Made by a program: the position numbers and the translations under genes
Shown here: positions 37,513 to 49,061 of the stretch, one piece after another
Layout: each line of letters begins with the position of its first letter
How positions within the stretch are numbered: position 1 is the first letter of the stretch
NCBI GenBank assembly: GCA_037447655.1
Contig: JBBHKE010000932.1
Coordinates: 283,479-347,478 of the forward strand
Length of the DNA stretch: 64,000 bases
DNA from: Zygnema cylindricum
Taxonomy: Eukaryota > Streptophyta > Zygnematophyceae > Zygnematales > Zygnemataceae
Reading direction: 5' to 3'
Notes under the pieces: model-generated
What the model saw: the letters and a program-made list of their open reading frames with translations, nothing else
Database searches by the model: none
Told to the model about the DNA's origin: nothing

Positions 37513-37886
37513 CATCGTTTATTAGAGCTGAGGATTTTTCGGGCAGTCGGAAGTACTTTTTTTCATTGTACAGATTTCCAACTTTAAAAAGACCGTGGGT
37601 ACTGTACAAAAACAAAAACACAAATCTGTATCTTTCGATTGCTTGTCTCAAGAAAAAAAATCCGACGGTCGATGACAAAGTTGAACGCCTTTGACTGACA
37701 GAAAAATGTTCGATCGCCCGAAAAATGTTGGATTGCCCGAAAAATGTTTGACTGCCCGAAAAATGTTGGATTGCCCGAAAAATGTTTGACTGCCCGAAAA
37801 ATGTTGGACTGCCCGAAAAATGTTGGATCGCCCGAAAAATGTTTGACAGCGCGAAAAATGTCTAACCCTAATAACGATCGGTGGTG
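37513..37886. mobile_element. TACACCG-type MITE carrying an internal minisatellite
   Basis: The left end (TA, then CATCGTTTATTAGAGC) and right end (CCTAATAACGATCGGTGGTG, then TA) are degraded family TIRs. The interior matches 62328-62545 in inverted orientation (GTCGATGACAAAGTTGAACG). Between about 37700 and 37865 a 19-base unit, CCCGAAAAATGTTGGATTG and variants, is repeated about nine times; the copy at 62328 has it once. Confidence 0.65.
37700..37865. repeat. 19-base minisatellite
   Basis: Unit CCCGAAAAATGTTNGANTG in about nine head-to-tail copies with alternating G/T and C/T variants, which suggests a 38-base higher-order unit. Confidence 0.85.
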
Positions 37887-38458
37887 TAGCCTCAGGAATA
37901 GACTTCAATACTGGGAAGACTTGGAACAAATAATAAGTTGACTAACCAGAAAATAAATTGGATTGCCACGCTAACAAAAAAGCAAGCTAACAAAAAGAAA
38001 CAAATCTTTCACTGGAGTTCCCAGTCAAAGATAGTTGGTCTCATAGTAGAACAACTTTCGCACAATTTCCATTCCCAAATTCATCTGTTTCCTTTGATGC
38101 TCCACATTAGCATTAAAATTTTAAGAAATTTGTCCTGTAGTGTAGTGTTCAATCATTTTCTTAAGGAAGCTCAGGGGATTTTTTCCATCAGAGACTTATC
38201 TGCACTAGAGATATAAACATTAGTTTATGGCGTATTTTTTTAAAGGTCTACAGCTGGTAATGACGTCTCTTAGTACGTATTTGCTCAAAAATTTAATTAA
38301 TTACCGATATGGTTGACCCCCAGTATACTGCTTATTTCGCCAAAGCTTTAATTTATTACCTATAATTTACATAAATATGAGTCCAACTCAAACCCTAGTG
38401 CTCGTTTTTTTTCCAGTTACGTTTCAGTTTTTCCTTCCGTTTTGGTTTTACGTACTCT

Positions 38459-38893
38459 CATGGTTTACTATCGCGCAAACTTACTTAATGAAGCTTATTA
38501 TTATAACAATAATTCTTTGACATCGGCCATCATTGCAAAAACTCAAAACCGTCTGCCACCTGGCACACTAATAGGCATTTGACAACACTTAAAATATGCA
38601 AAAAATACATTTTTTTTCAAAAATTGTCGAAAATTGACAATGTGGGAGAAATTGGCCGCTCTTGTTGTGTCCTTTCCCATGTCCCAAATTGTCCAAAATT
38701 AACCATTCATACATCTCCTTCTCACCTAATAGTATTCTAAAGTCTCTTTCCTTAGCTATGGACACCTGTGAGGGAGATTCTTCGAGGCCCGTTTTTTTCC
38801 CCAAGTTCATTCCCATGTATTATCCCATATTTTTTTATTTTTTTTGCATTCAATTGTTTACCATCGCTCGTTTTCAATAAGACTGTACTATTA
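38459..38893 (+). repeat. Two hairpin-tailed repeat copies
   Basis: TCATGGTTTACTATCGCGC at 38459 and TTGTTTACCATCGCTCG at about 38854 share the tail of the family seen best at 50919. Each is followed by an AATAAG/AATGAAG-like and T/A-rich tail. Confidence 0.55.
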
Positions 38894-41402
38894 CGGGCTT
38901 TTGCTTCACCTTTCCTGACATCTTTCCTTTTCCCTTTAGTACCCGGCGACTCACAAATTGGCTGTGGATTAGGTCATCCCCGGTTACAGTTATTTGAAAC
39001 AGTAGATTGTAGATCTAACCTTTCAATTCAACCAACTTAATATGTCGCTGGTCACCATTTTGTCATTCTTTTTTCTTCAGTCCTTCCGATTGATGCTTTG
39101 GAAAAGTTCCTCGTTGTCAGCACCCGTTTCAGAAGTAGAGTCTCCAGAAGCCTCCAACTATATGACACTCGTCTAACTCTTGTCGATGTACTATATAAGA
39201 GGTTCACCAACATCTTCAAAACCACCTCCACCAAGCGTGGGAGGTTCAGGAGACTTGGCCTCCTTCAAGGGAGCATAGTTAGGTTAGCCAAAGGCGATGG
39301 CTATATGTCTATTTAGTGTCACTGCTTATGCTAGGTCTAAATGTTTTGATGCTGTCATTATTTTTAGTACCTCAATCTCCTATGACATTTTACTCTCCTG
39401 TACCCAGATGTATCATTATTTTTCATGATTAGGCAAAGATTTATCAGCTAGTTAAACTTGAAATTCAGCAACATGATGCAGAAAACATATATTATCAAAC
39501 ATAGAAGAGTTTGAATGAGAAATACACAAGCGCGCTGGTATCGTACACAATCAAAAACCCACTGAAGATGAAGGCAAAAATAGGGATGTTTTCAATTTAT
39601 CAGTAAAGAGTCACGTCACTGCTGCTTCCTTATCAATATGCCATTCCAATTGAATGGAAACTGGAAAAAATTAACAAGCAGGTTTCTTCTGTACTGTTTT
39701 TCTGAGCGGAACCCAAAACCAGAATCCATCATATATCATCTATTGTGTAAAACAACATAGTTAAACCAACCATTATCTGTGTACAAATATCAGAAAACCC
39801 TCCCATAAACCATAAGCCTTGTCAATTAGGACTGCAGTGCATGTTAACAATGTGCGAGCTTGGTGGATGGCGTTGCAGGTATTGCAAACTCATGTTCTGC
39901 AAAGAACCTTTTGCAAAAGCGGAGCGATTTGCGGGTTCAATCCACCATATTTCATAGCTTTTCATCTTTATATTCTTCCCTTCTTCTTTCGCTGACTGGG
40001 GAGACCCTGGCTCGGACTATACACTGGCTAACTGCATCCCCCAATGCCCCTTTATGCCTTTTTGACCTTCTTCTGTGATTCTTGGGCCTGCACAGACATT
40101 AACAATAAAACCAGAAATTAAAAATGAAACCGGAACCATCACAAGAACACAAATTCAAGGCAGGAAAAATGGAAGGATCGTAACAGCTGCACGAGATAAT
40201 CAGAAAACCGTTCACAAACAGAGCTCTAGTCCTGATACATTGACATGTAACAACATAAGATATCTCTCGGCGTCCAACAATAGGGTAATTATTCTAACAA
40301 AGTATACTTCATTTTAAAGTTTTGATGGTGGTTTTTGATTAATCAAACATGCGGTTGCTCACAAAACTATAAGATTCAACCTCAAGATGAGAGAATAACT
40401 CTCGTGTAATTCTTTTATGAAACGAGAAAAGGCTTTGGCATAATGTAGGTGGCTTGTATCAGCCAAAACCGTTGGATTTGAATTGACAGTGATTTCAGCA
40501 TCAAGACAAATATTCAGTCTTTTTTAATAGCATTAAAAGACAAGACCAATGAAAGACTGTCGCAACGATTACCCGACAACAAAAAAATAACTCTGAATAC
40601 CAAATTTCCAAAATATATTCACTCAAGAGAAAACACTATCCCGTGCCATCACCAAATGCTTCCTAAAAATTGCTGATGTCTCTGGCAAACAAATAAAAAA
40701 GAGTGCTTTGCTTTGCCTTTTCCTGAGAATGTAAAAACAAGAGGATACAATCCATTTGCGCCAACAAATACCAGGTACAAAATTATCTTCTACCAGGAGA
40801 AGAAGCTATATGTAGTAGAGCATTAAATCCAATCGAAGTGACAACACACAGAAAACACGGCATTTCAGAAACAATAAAACGTTTAAAGCCACATGTGTAT
40901 ACATGAATATCATCCAGATGATAATGGTGATCAACTAAACATAAAATAGAAAAACGTGATAGCTGGTATTCAGGAAAAGCTCATACAATACCGGTCCCAC
41001 CATGATAGAAACAGTAAGGTTCAGGCTCTGAACTAGAGTAAATACATTATCCAACAGACTAAAAGACGAAACAAACACTTAACAAACACGAAACAAAGTC
41101 TAACCGTGAAAGTGCAACCGTAGAACTACACCTTGCAAATCAAGTCATGCATTTCAACAACAGTATGTTGACATACGAAAAGTGCATCTTTTGCTGCATG
41201 CCGAATTTCTTAGAATGCCAAAGATCCAATACTGCATATGACTGCATATTACATTTACAAAGAATGTGAAAAAAACCAGGCGTTGTAAAAATGGTTATTT
41301 CCCAGAGGAAGGCACTCAAGCATGTTAAAAAAAAATGTGTGCAGCTATGGAGCTTTGACCAGATCCATATGTTTTAGATCCCTTTCGCCGAGACGAAACC
41401 AT
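38894..41402. other. Intergenic, no gene supported
   Basis: Several open frames of 60-90 codons (for example 39098-39316, 40075-40317) show neither domains nor splice context. A tRNA-derived repeat may lie at 39853-39945. Confidence 0.4.
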
Positions 41403-44243
41403 TCAAAAGGGGTTGCAATCGTGTTTGGTTGAAGCTCGAATCTCCAAAAGAAATTTTTGAAGCCAGAAAAATCCAAACCCGTGAAAAAGTGCAGGATTGT
41501 ATGGGCTTAACTCACCTGAGAATACAAAAACGTTCCAAAAATGGCAATGGCGGCTCCCACTGCATTGATTGGTCGAACTGGAGTTTTAAAGATGATGATA
41601 GAAGCCACAATGACAGTCACTCGCTTCATTGTATTTCCAATGCTAAATGTCAAAGGCGAGATTTGATCCAATGACATGTAGGAGACTTGATTGTAAAGAT
41701 GGTAAAATACACTCTGAGCAGCCACCCACCTAGAAGAGCACAACCAAGTATAAGAATAAATGAACAAATTTTTGATAAAAATCTTTAATGAATGTGTTCC
41801 AAAACCGAGCATACCAACCTACGTGACCAAAGGACTTGAATATAAAACAATGCAATAAGAGACTGGTATAAATGGTGCTTGAGGCTATCAAACTCCAATG
41901 GCACATCATATCAATGACCTTAGATCAATCAAATTAAAAAAGCACTCCAAACTGACATTCTGACAAGCTTCATGGACATTCTCTGAAGATAAACAATAAT
42001 AACGACAATTTGAGATATTCTGAGGGGAGACGATCTCTGTTTGCCCACAAAACTTATGAGAGACAAACAGGTCCCAACCATTTACCACATCTCTGTTATA
42101 ACTGTTCCCACCAAGCATTTGAAAACCGCACAAATAGCCTACAAAAACTGATCCAGAAGTGTCACGAAAAGTAAAAATGTGGCCACAAGATGACTCACCA
42201 AACAAATTGGGGACCAATATCAGCAATAGCTTTGTCCCATCCTGCAGCCCATAGTGAAGGGCCCTCGGCAATGAACGCGAAAGGCGTAAGAAGAACTAGC
42301 GAAAAGATTGAAAGGCATGCATAGTAGTTGAGGCCACCAACTTTCGTTCCAGTGCTCATTCCCTTCTTTGAAAAAATATTTCGGAAGACGAAAGCCAAGT
42401 TTGAGATCATGGCTCCCATGAAACCTGATCAAGCATCGATTGAACCGGTGTCAGTTACTTCATTCCACCACCAGTATCGACTCCCACTTGACAAAAGAAA
42501 AAATTGTCATTTAACAATCGAGGCAATAGCCACACTATGCGCAATAGAAGTGAATCATACATTACACTATTAACTGCAAAGAATGAGCAAAAAAGATAAG
42601 TTCTTTCACCTCAAAGGCCAATAGCCGCATTATGAGCAATAGCGCAGTAAAACATCTGAGCTACCACAACCATCGCACTATTGTGTTGGTAACTAACCTC
42701 CCATGTTGAAGTTCAGCTCAGTAAGTGCTGCCAGTCCACATCCACCAATAATAGGCAGCAGGGAGAGGTAAACTGGAAGAGCGTATTGCTCTCCCATAAA
42801 GCTTTGGACGACCACACTGAAAGCTGGTTCTGAGCTCTTAATAATGTGAGTGAAGGAAACAGCAACTTTGGACATGCTGACAGTAGCTGCAACATGACCG
42901 ATGGTATGAGCAAGCGCCACCTGCCAAAAAAAAGTTACAAGCAATGAGTCACACACAATAAGTTACAGGTAATAAGTTACAAATCTAGATGACCACTAAA
43001 AACGAGCCGCACAATACCTAGATGAATAACTGTGAATGAATTAAGACAGATTCACTTCTAGATCTAGGAGACCTGAATCACAATGTGGACATAAAACAGA
43101 CAAGAATAAATTTCAATTCACACTAACAAATTCCAGGTGCTGGATCTTGAGATGAACTAACGACCGTTAAACACATGTAAAAAAGAAGGGACTTGTGGAT
43201 CAGCAATAAAAAAAATCACAAAATAGAGCACCAAAAAAAATCAAATTAGAACACAAAATAAAGCAAACACGAAAGTACCTCTAAAGTAGCACATAAACAA
43301 TCCGTTACATGCAACACATGAACAAAAAAATGTTAATATCCTAAGGAACAGCACATTCAAAAGTGAGAGCTACACAAGTCACTTGGCAGCATTCTGACAA
43401 AACTGGCTCACTGACTAAAAACAACATCTTCTGTCAAGAGAAAAAAAAGGAAACAGAGTGATTTAAAGAAATCGTTGACTTCTAACGCTGAAACAACTGG
43501 CACAGTAAATAAGATCTGATGCAACTTGGAAGACCATGCTGTAAAAACCACAAGATAAAAAAGAAATAAATAAATTAAAAATAATGTACATACATACATA
43601 TAATACAGTATACATGTGCATATTCATGTATTATAAAATAAGGAAAGGAGCGCTGAGGAATGAGTTATCTCACAGGTGCTAGTGTCTTCCAAAAAGCTGC
43701 GTCCGTCTTTGGAGGCTCTACTAGTCGAATCCCCCATGAAATAAACATTATTGTCACTCCAGCAGCAAGTGACAGAGTCGACGTAAGCCAAGGAAACGGA
43801 TATGCATTCAGTACTTTCTTGTTATAAATGTTAAACACAACATTAAGAGCCCACCAGACAGCAAAGTAAGCACCAATCTTGAGCTTTTTAGAGGCTTCCT
43901 CCATTGTTTCATCTGAAACTGTTCCATCAGATTCAGGACTTGGTGTTAATGAATCAGCTTGTGCTTTTGCAACCACCAAAACTGACCGATCTCTCCTGTT
44001 ACTGAGAGAAAGTCCGGAATCGAGTGAGATCTTGTTGATTCCTGCAAGAAAATGTCTTCGAGAAGACAAAGTCTCTCTGCGGTGATGAATGCCTTGTTGA
44101 ACGAGGACAGACCGTACGGAAAAAGAGTTTGTTTGAGAAGGAGAACAGGATCTATGACAAACGGAAGGATCTGGTGAGTTGCAAGAAGAAATAACGGGAG
44201 ACTGTTTGGAGAGTCCCTGGACAATACGGGCGGTGGCCGCCAT
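41403..44243 (-). CDS. GPT: Plastid glucose-6-phosphate/phosphate translocator (GPT), about 411 aa plus an uncertain tail
   Basis: Exons on the minus strand: 44243-43674, 42920-42698, 42424-42199, 41729-41516, and a tentative last exon 41441-41403. The first 90 or so residues are Ser/Arg-rich with few acids (MAATARIVQGLSKQS), a typical chloroplast transit peptide. The mature part is a TPT/EamA-type carrier with about ten membrane spans. Landmarks are KLKIGAYFAVWWALNVVFNI, YNKKVLNAYPFPWLTSTLSL, HTIGHVAATVSMSKVAVSFT, ELNFNMGGFMGAMISNLAFV and WWVAAQSVFYHLYNQVSYMS. These match GPT better than PPT or TPT. It exchanges glucose 6-phosphate for phosphate across the inner plastid envelope, linking cytosolic and plastid sugar metabolism. 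All four main junctions are in phase. The last exon gives IRASTKHDCNPF, unlike the usual basic tail; if unspliced, the protein ends VS after SQ. Confidence 0.92.
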
Positions 44244-45560
44244 GACTAAACAGAAAATATGCTAAAAAAAAAGTTTTTTCTCTTATTGGGTTAAGTGGAC
44301 AAGTTCATGCAAGTGCTGATCACAAGGTTAAAAATAAATGAAACAACACTGTTGAGCTGCCGATCAAAAATGAAATTGCAAGTGAAAGAAATAGGGAGTC
44401 GGAGTCAACTTTGTATGTACGATTATGTATGAGAAAACTCAGCCGGCGCAGTTGAACAGGGAGCTGACAGGTGGATATTTATTTTAGCCGTACAGTTTAC
44501 AGGTATAGTACGAATATGGTACCACTTGATCCTTTCATTCCCCTCTGTTCTTTTTTGTCTATCCAGTCTTTTTTCCCTTTTTTTTTTCGAGTGCTACTTC
44601 GTCTCGCACTTTCGTCAGCGACGAGGGATCCCAACAGTTTATTGTACGGTAAATTACCGTGCATTATTATGCCGTACTGTGATGTGCTCCGAATATTCGA
44701 AAGTGCTATACGTGTACGAAGTTTTGAGGGCCGTTTGTGTAAAGAGCGGGGGAACGCAAAATTTTTACAATTCGTGAAAATAGGTTGCCCGACATTAACT
44801 GTGACGAAGTGACCGCATTACCTTGCGTCATATTTTGTATTATCTGGGCTGCCAGTGACGATCGGTTAAATCTGTTAGGCCCGACAGAAAGTGTCAAAAA
44901 AAAGGAGATTGGGCAACGGAGGACTCATGCTTCTTAGAGATTCGTACGGCTCAATGACAGATAGTACGGCAATCGGAAAACCTGTCTGCAGCTCGGCAAT
45001 AACCGACGGAATGCCTGACCGAAAAAGACATTTAACACCCGCGAGGAACGATTTTTTTTTTTCGGGCACTATAAATAACGAATCACAAAAAACTTCTGCT
45101 CTCTCTACAAATAACGCTATTCTCATAGAAACAGATATTTTGTAGCCTTATCTTACACTATCGTCAGATACTCGCCACGTGATACAAGTATCTCCCTTTT
45201 CCTCCATTAGATACCCTCAACGGATTTTTAGGTTCTCCTCAAAAAAGTTTTTACCTGCTTTCGTCATTTGCGAAATCTTCAGAGCTCCATAGTATGTCAC
45301 ACAACAACTTTTTCACGGCACTTCCACCAATCAGCGCGCTCGACACGCCTCCGCAAATATATGCAATACTTTTCAGGTGTCGAAGTGGCAGGCAAAGCTA
45401 TCAGGTGAAGACACGTGTGATCCTGCACATATTCCCCTGTTCCCACGTGAACCATGTTTTCGTTCTGCTTTTAGTCGATGAATCTCCACCATCAGATTTC
45501 ATGCATTAATACGAAAAAGTACAATTAATATTTGCGTTTCCTCATATGGGAACAGCAGGA
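44244..45560. other. GPT 5' flank and GTACG-rich DNA
   Basis: The GPT promoter must lie in 44244-44500; I see no clear TATA box. The rest has scattered GTACG words and no supported gene (overlapping open frames at 44471-45145 run on both strands). Confidence 0.4.
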
Positions 45561-45599
45561 AAAGGTATCGGAAAAAGCTGGGAGAGCTAAAATGATGTG

Positions 45600-46270
45600 C
45601 ACCGACATCAGTACATCAATCCGTACAGTATAGTAGTTGCTCCGAAGCATAGTTGTCCTATTCGTACGGATTTCGACTTTTTTCCGAAAACTACGTAGTA
45701 TTCGTTACTTTCATACCGCTCGTTAGTTTTCGCTGTACGATGTACGAAAACGTACGAAAACTGTCCCCTTAACCCTAAAAATCCTTAAAAAATCCTAAAA
45801 ACGTACGGAAAACATACGGAAATGTACGTCACTGTACGACACGTGTACCATAAAAAACATAGGAGTACGGATAGTGTAAGGAAGCTGTACTGTAATTTAC
45901 CGGAATGTACGAAATGCACGGGAAGTACCCTAAACACCCTAAAATCCCCCCATCACTAACCCTAAAAGTACTGAAATATACGGACGCCGTACGTATATGT
46001 ACGAAAAATGTAAGTCCGTATAACTAAAATATACGGAAAAGTACGAAAATGTACCCTAAAAATCTCAAAATAATAACCGTCAAAAGTACGAAAAAATACG
46101 GACACTGTACGTTAATGTACGAATAATAGTTGGCTGTTTAACATAAATATTTGAGAACGCACGAGAATTTACCCTAAAATTCCTCAAACACCCTAAAAGT
46201 ACTGAAATGTACGAAAATAGTACGCAAATGAACGAAAATGTACGGGTAAATAGACAGGTACGCATTTAAT
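45600..46270. repeat. GTACG-rich low-complexity tract with telobox-like CCCTAAA words
   Basis: GTACG or CGTAC occurs roughly every 15-25 bases (AACGTACGAAAACTG, ATACGGAAATGTACG), alternating with ACCCTAAAA words (45773, 45930, 45955, 46175 and others) that match the plant telomere motif. No strict period is seen, so this looks like a decayed satellite. Confidence 0.7.
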
Positions 46271-46319
46271 AACATTTTTTTCATCGTTAAATGCGTATCG
46301 TGCGTAGTATTCGCTCCTT

Positions 46320-46510
46320 CGTTTCGTGCGTATTATGCGCACGGGACAACTATGTGGGAAAGTGCCCTAAGTTCAAGAATGACGTAAATTGTAGTCTACA
46401 AATTGCGGTTTCTTCGTACGGTCGCAACTTAAGCAGTACGGCGCTAAGTTTGAAAGGAAAACGACAGAAAAAAACCCGAACTTAGCCACATGGGGCCATA
46501 CCCTTATACT
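46320..46510. repeat. Dispersed repeat shared with 8500-8655
   Basis: The two stretches share long runs, for example AAACGACAGAAAAAAACCCG and AACTTAGCCACATGGGG, and the order of all intervening words. The other copy lies inside the MITE at 8162-8687. Confidence 0.8.
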
Positions 46511-48190
46511 GTTTCTGTCATCATGTGTGCTGGCTCAACCGTAATTCAAAAGTGCAAATTGCATCGTACGGTCCCGATGCTGTCGTGTACGGTCGATGTG
46601 ACAGCACGCGAGGCCTTTCAGCTGTACTGCCACTGTACTAGATGTACCCAACTTTTTTGTCGTATTATACCTAGTGGACAAAGGTGGTCCCCAAAGTGGC
46701 ACACATCGTCAAACGGAATCCTATTGGAGGATTTTGAAAGACTTTCTCCACAGTACGGTTGTATGACGGCCCCGTCATGACGTGGCAGAAGATGGAACCG
46801 CCGCCGACAAGGCATGTCAGGCGCAAGTGGCGTTTTAGGTATGATGACGTCAGTAACATAGTTAGCGAAGGTAAAATAAAATAAAATAAATTGCAACCGT
46901 TAATTTCAATCCGGGCGGCCCGAATGTCCCTTTATAAAAAATTATAAAAAAAAATAACAGAACCGGAGGGCAATCAATGCGGAGCTAAAAAGTGTCAGAA
47001 AGAAGAGGACGAAAATTCCGTATGGTTTTACGTGCGCCGAAAAACGTTCCAATGGAGTTCATCGGAAACGCTTTTCACAAAGAGAGGAGGCGAATTAGGT
47101 GTAGAACTGTACCGAGATACACCGTTATCCGCTACTACTGTACTATACAGTACTGTACTGTACTACTGTACTTTGACGACCTAAATTTTGAATTTTTAAC
47201 TCTCGAACCTGAAATGAATTAATTAGGGAATTAATCATGGCAGTGACTATTTTGATTGCGCACAGTAACTTACGTCATTATGTCAAAGATTGTACGTTTT
47301 TAAGTCACATTGGTACAACTAAAGTACCATTGAGTTTAAATTTGAAGGTCAATTAGTTGAACAGGTTTGACTTTCAACATATTGTTACAACCGGTTAAAA
47401 TTTTGCCGCGCATTTTGTAGAAATTGATGGTTCTTTTAGTATTTTCTAGGTCTAAAATATAATGTAGAAAAGAAGCCTCTAACTCCTCTCTTCAACTCTC
47501 ACACTTGTTGCAGTCACTGAAAGTTGGAGAGGAAGCTAGAGCCATGGCTGCTTATGCTATCCGGAGATTTACGGGAAATAGATTAGTTGATTTACGGATA
47601 GGTAGTTTATTTACTAAAAGGGGATATGTCGAATCCAAGATTTGATCCTAGTACCTACCGTCCAATATAGTCTCCGTTAGCAAGTAGTCTTATCCATTGT
47701 GTCTAGGACTAAAATTACGTGATATAGGATTTGTTAGGTATTTAAATGTTACCACGTAGGATAATTCATTTAACGACAACTATTTTCGGGATACATAGAT
47801 CCAGTTATGTAACAATACGGATTAGAAACGAGTACCACGCATTTGCTTCTTTAAACGAAACAAATATTGCGCAAGTATTTATGACGGCTACGACTGAAAT
47901 CTGCATTCAATCGGACGGCCGAGAAGAGTGCCGAGATCGCGGAAGAGAATCTCGGCGGTTTGTGGTCATCGCCACATCGGATGACACGTGGCACAATTGC
48001 ATTTGATCACGGCATCTCCAAGGATTACGGGACCGAATCCGGATATCACATGTGTCGACATTTAGGCCATGTCGTACAATATTCGTACAGAAAGTACACC
48101 GGCAGCTGTACTTTTGTGTACGGCAATGTAATATGAAACTCTGAGACCTCCATAAGTCCTCAGAGTGGACAGCTTCCAAGTGTTGAATTT
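46511..48190. other. Intergenic repeats, no gene supported
   Basis: 47222-47330 is related to 8040-8160 (GGGAATTNATCATGNCAGTG). A palindromic TACTGTACTGTACT run lies at 47145-47172. At 47517-47605 a short open stretch after TTGTTGCAG is discussed in the findings. Confidence 0.4.
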
Positions 48191-48191
48191 C

Positions 48192-48310
48192 CTAGAAATC
48201 CGGGATTCGGTATGTCCCATACTAGGGAAAAGTGAGCCGGCCAGGGCTCGAACCTGGGACCTCTGACTTGAGCTGTCAGCGCACTAACCACTGAGCCACC
48301 AGCTCGATGT
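48192..48310 (-). mobile_element. tRNA-derived SINE-like unit, copy 1
   Basis: On the minus strand 48305-48234 folds as a tRNA cloverleaf: acceptor arms GAGCTGG/CCGGCTC pair over 7 bp, anticodon stem CTGAC/GTCAG, T arm CCAGG-TTCGAGC-CCTGG. A box A (TGGCTCAGTGG) and box B (GGTTCGAGCCC) are present. The anticodon loop AGCTCAA lacks U33, so it is unlikely to be a working tRNA. It continues into a non-tRNA body (CTTTTCCCTAGTATGGGACA). Confidence 0.75.
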
Positions 48311-48473
48311 AGAGCCTGGCGGGTCCGTACCTATTTCTTTTTAGGCGGATTCGAGTGTGACGTTTCACATTCTACCCCGTATTGAACCGGCATTCACGTG
48401 CCAATCCAACACCCCCCCTCACGGGAAGGCCGGTCACACCATCCGCAATCCCGCTGGCTCCGATACCATGTTG

Positions 48474-48597
48474 ATTTCCTAGAAATCCGGGATTCGGCAT
48501 GTCCCATACTAGGGAAAAGTGAGCCGGCCAGGGCTCGAACCTGGGACCTCTGACTTGAGCTGTCAGCGCACTAACCACTGTGCCACCAGCTCGATGT
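48474..48597 (-). mobile_element. tRNA-derived SINE-like unit, copy 2
   Basis: The cloverleaf at 48592-48521 matches copy 1 except in the D arm (GTGGCACAGTGG here, GTGGCTCAGTGG in copy 1). Together with its body it is about 124 bp and differs from copy 1 at only a few positions. The spacer of about 165 bases between copies ends in a T-rich and C-rich stretch. Confidence 0.75.
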
Positions 48598-48684
48598 AAT
48601 CACACTAATTGTTCTTTTACACTAAATATTTGTTAACGCTAATATCGATTCGCGGTGTACTGTACAGTACTGTACTGGACAGTA

Positions 48685-48883
48685 CACCGCGAATCGTTAT
48701 TAGCGTTATGAACTCTATATCGGCACCCCAAAATTTTGACATTAATACCTTAAATAGAATAAACTACACTATTTAAGGACGTGGACCATAATCTGCCACG
48801 TCTCCTGGCACTATATTAGAATGAATGACGCTATTTTTTTCTTTACACAAATAATTTCTCAACGCTAATAACGATTCGCGGTG
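48685..48883. mobile_element. TACACCG-type MITE, 'ACGTGG' interior
   Basis: TIRs CACCGCGAATCGTTATTAG and CTAATAACGATTCGCGGTG are nearly perfect, TA on each side. The interior GGACGTGGACCATAATCTGC is shared with other copies. Confidence 0.85.
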
Positions 48884-48885
48884 TA

Positions 48886-49061
48886 CACCGCTCATCGTTA
48901 TTAGCGTTAAAGATTTATTAGTGTTAATGCGACATTATAATTAACAATACTAATTTAGGGCTAGGAGACGTGGCAGATTGTAGTCCACGTCCTTAAATAA
49001 CGTTGTTAACTCTATTTTGTTATTTAATTGGTGTTATTAATACTAATAACGATTAGCAGTC
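48886..49061. mobile_element. TACACCG-type MITE, inverted neighbour
   Basis: It starts directly after the TA (48884-48885) that ends the previous copy and runs in opposite orientation (GCAGATTGTAGTCCACGTCC). The right end is CTAATAACGATTAGCAGTC, then TA. Confidence 0.75.

Noticed and set aside
37700-37865. CRISPR-like array
   Set aside because: Units are head-to-tail without unique spacers; it is a minisatellite in a eukaryotic genome.
47145-47172. TACTGTACTGTACT palindrome as a regulatory site
   Set aside because: It sits in GTAC-rich repeat DNA far from any gene start; a simple repeat is the plainer reading.
48234-48305. Functional tRNA-Glu gene
   Set aside because: The anticodon loop lacks U33, the D stem pairs poorly, and the unit is duplicated with a non-tRNA body, which fits a SINE.
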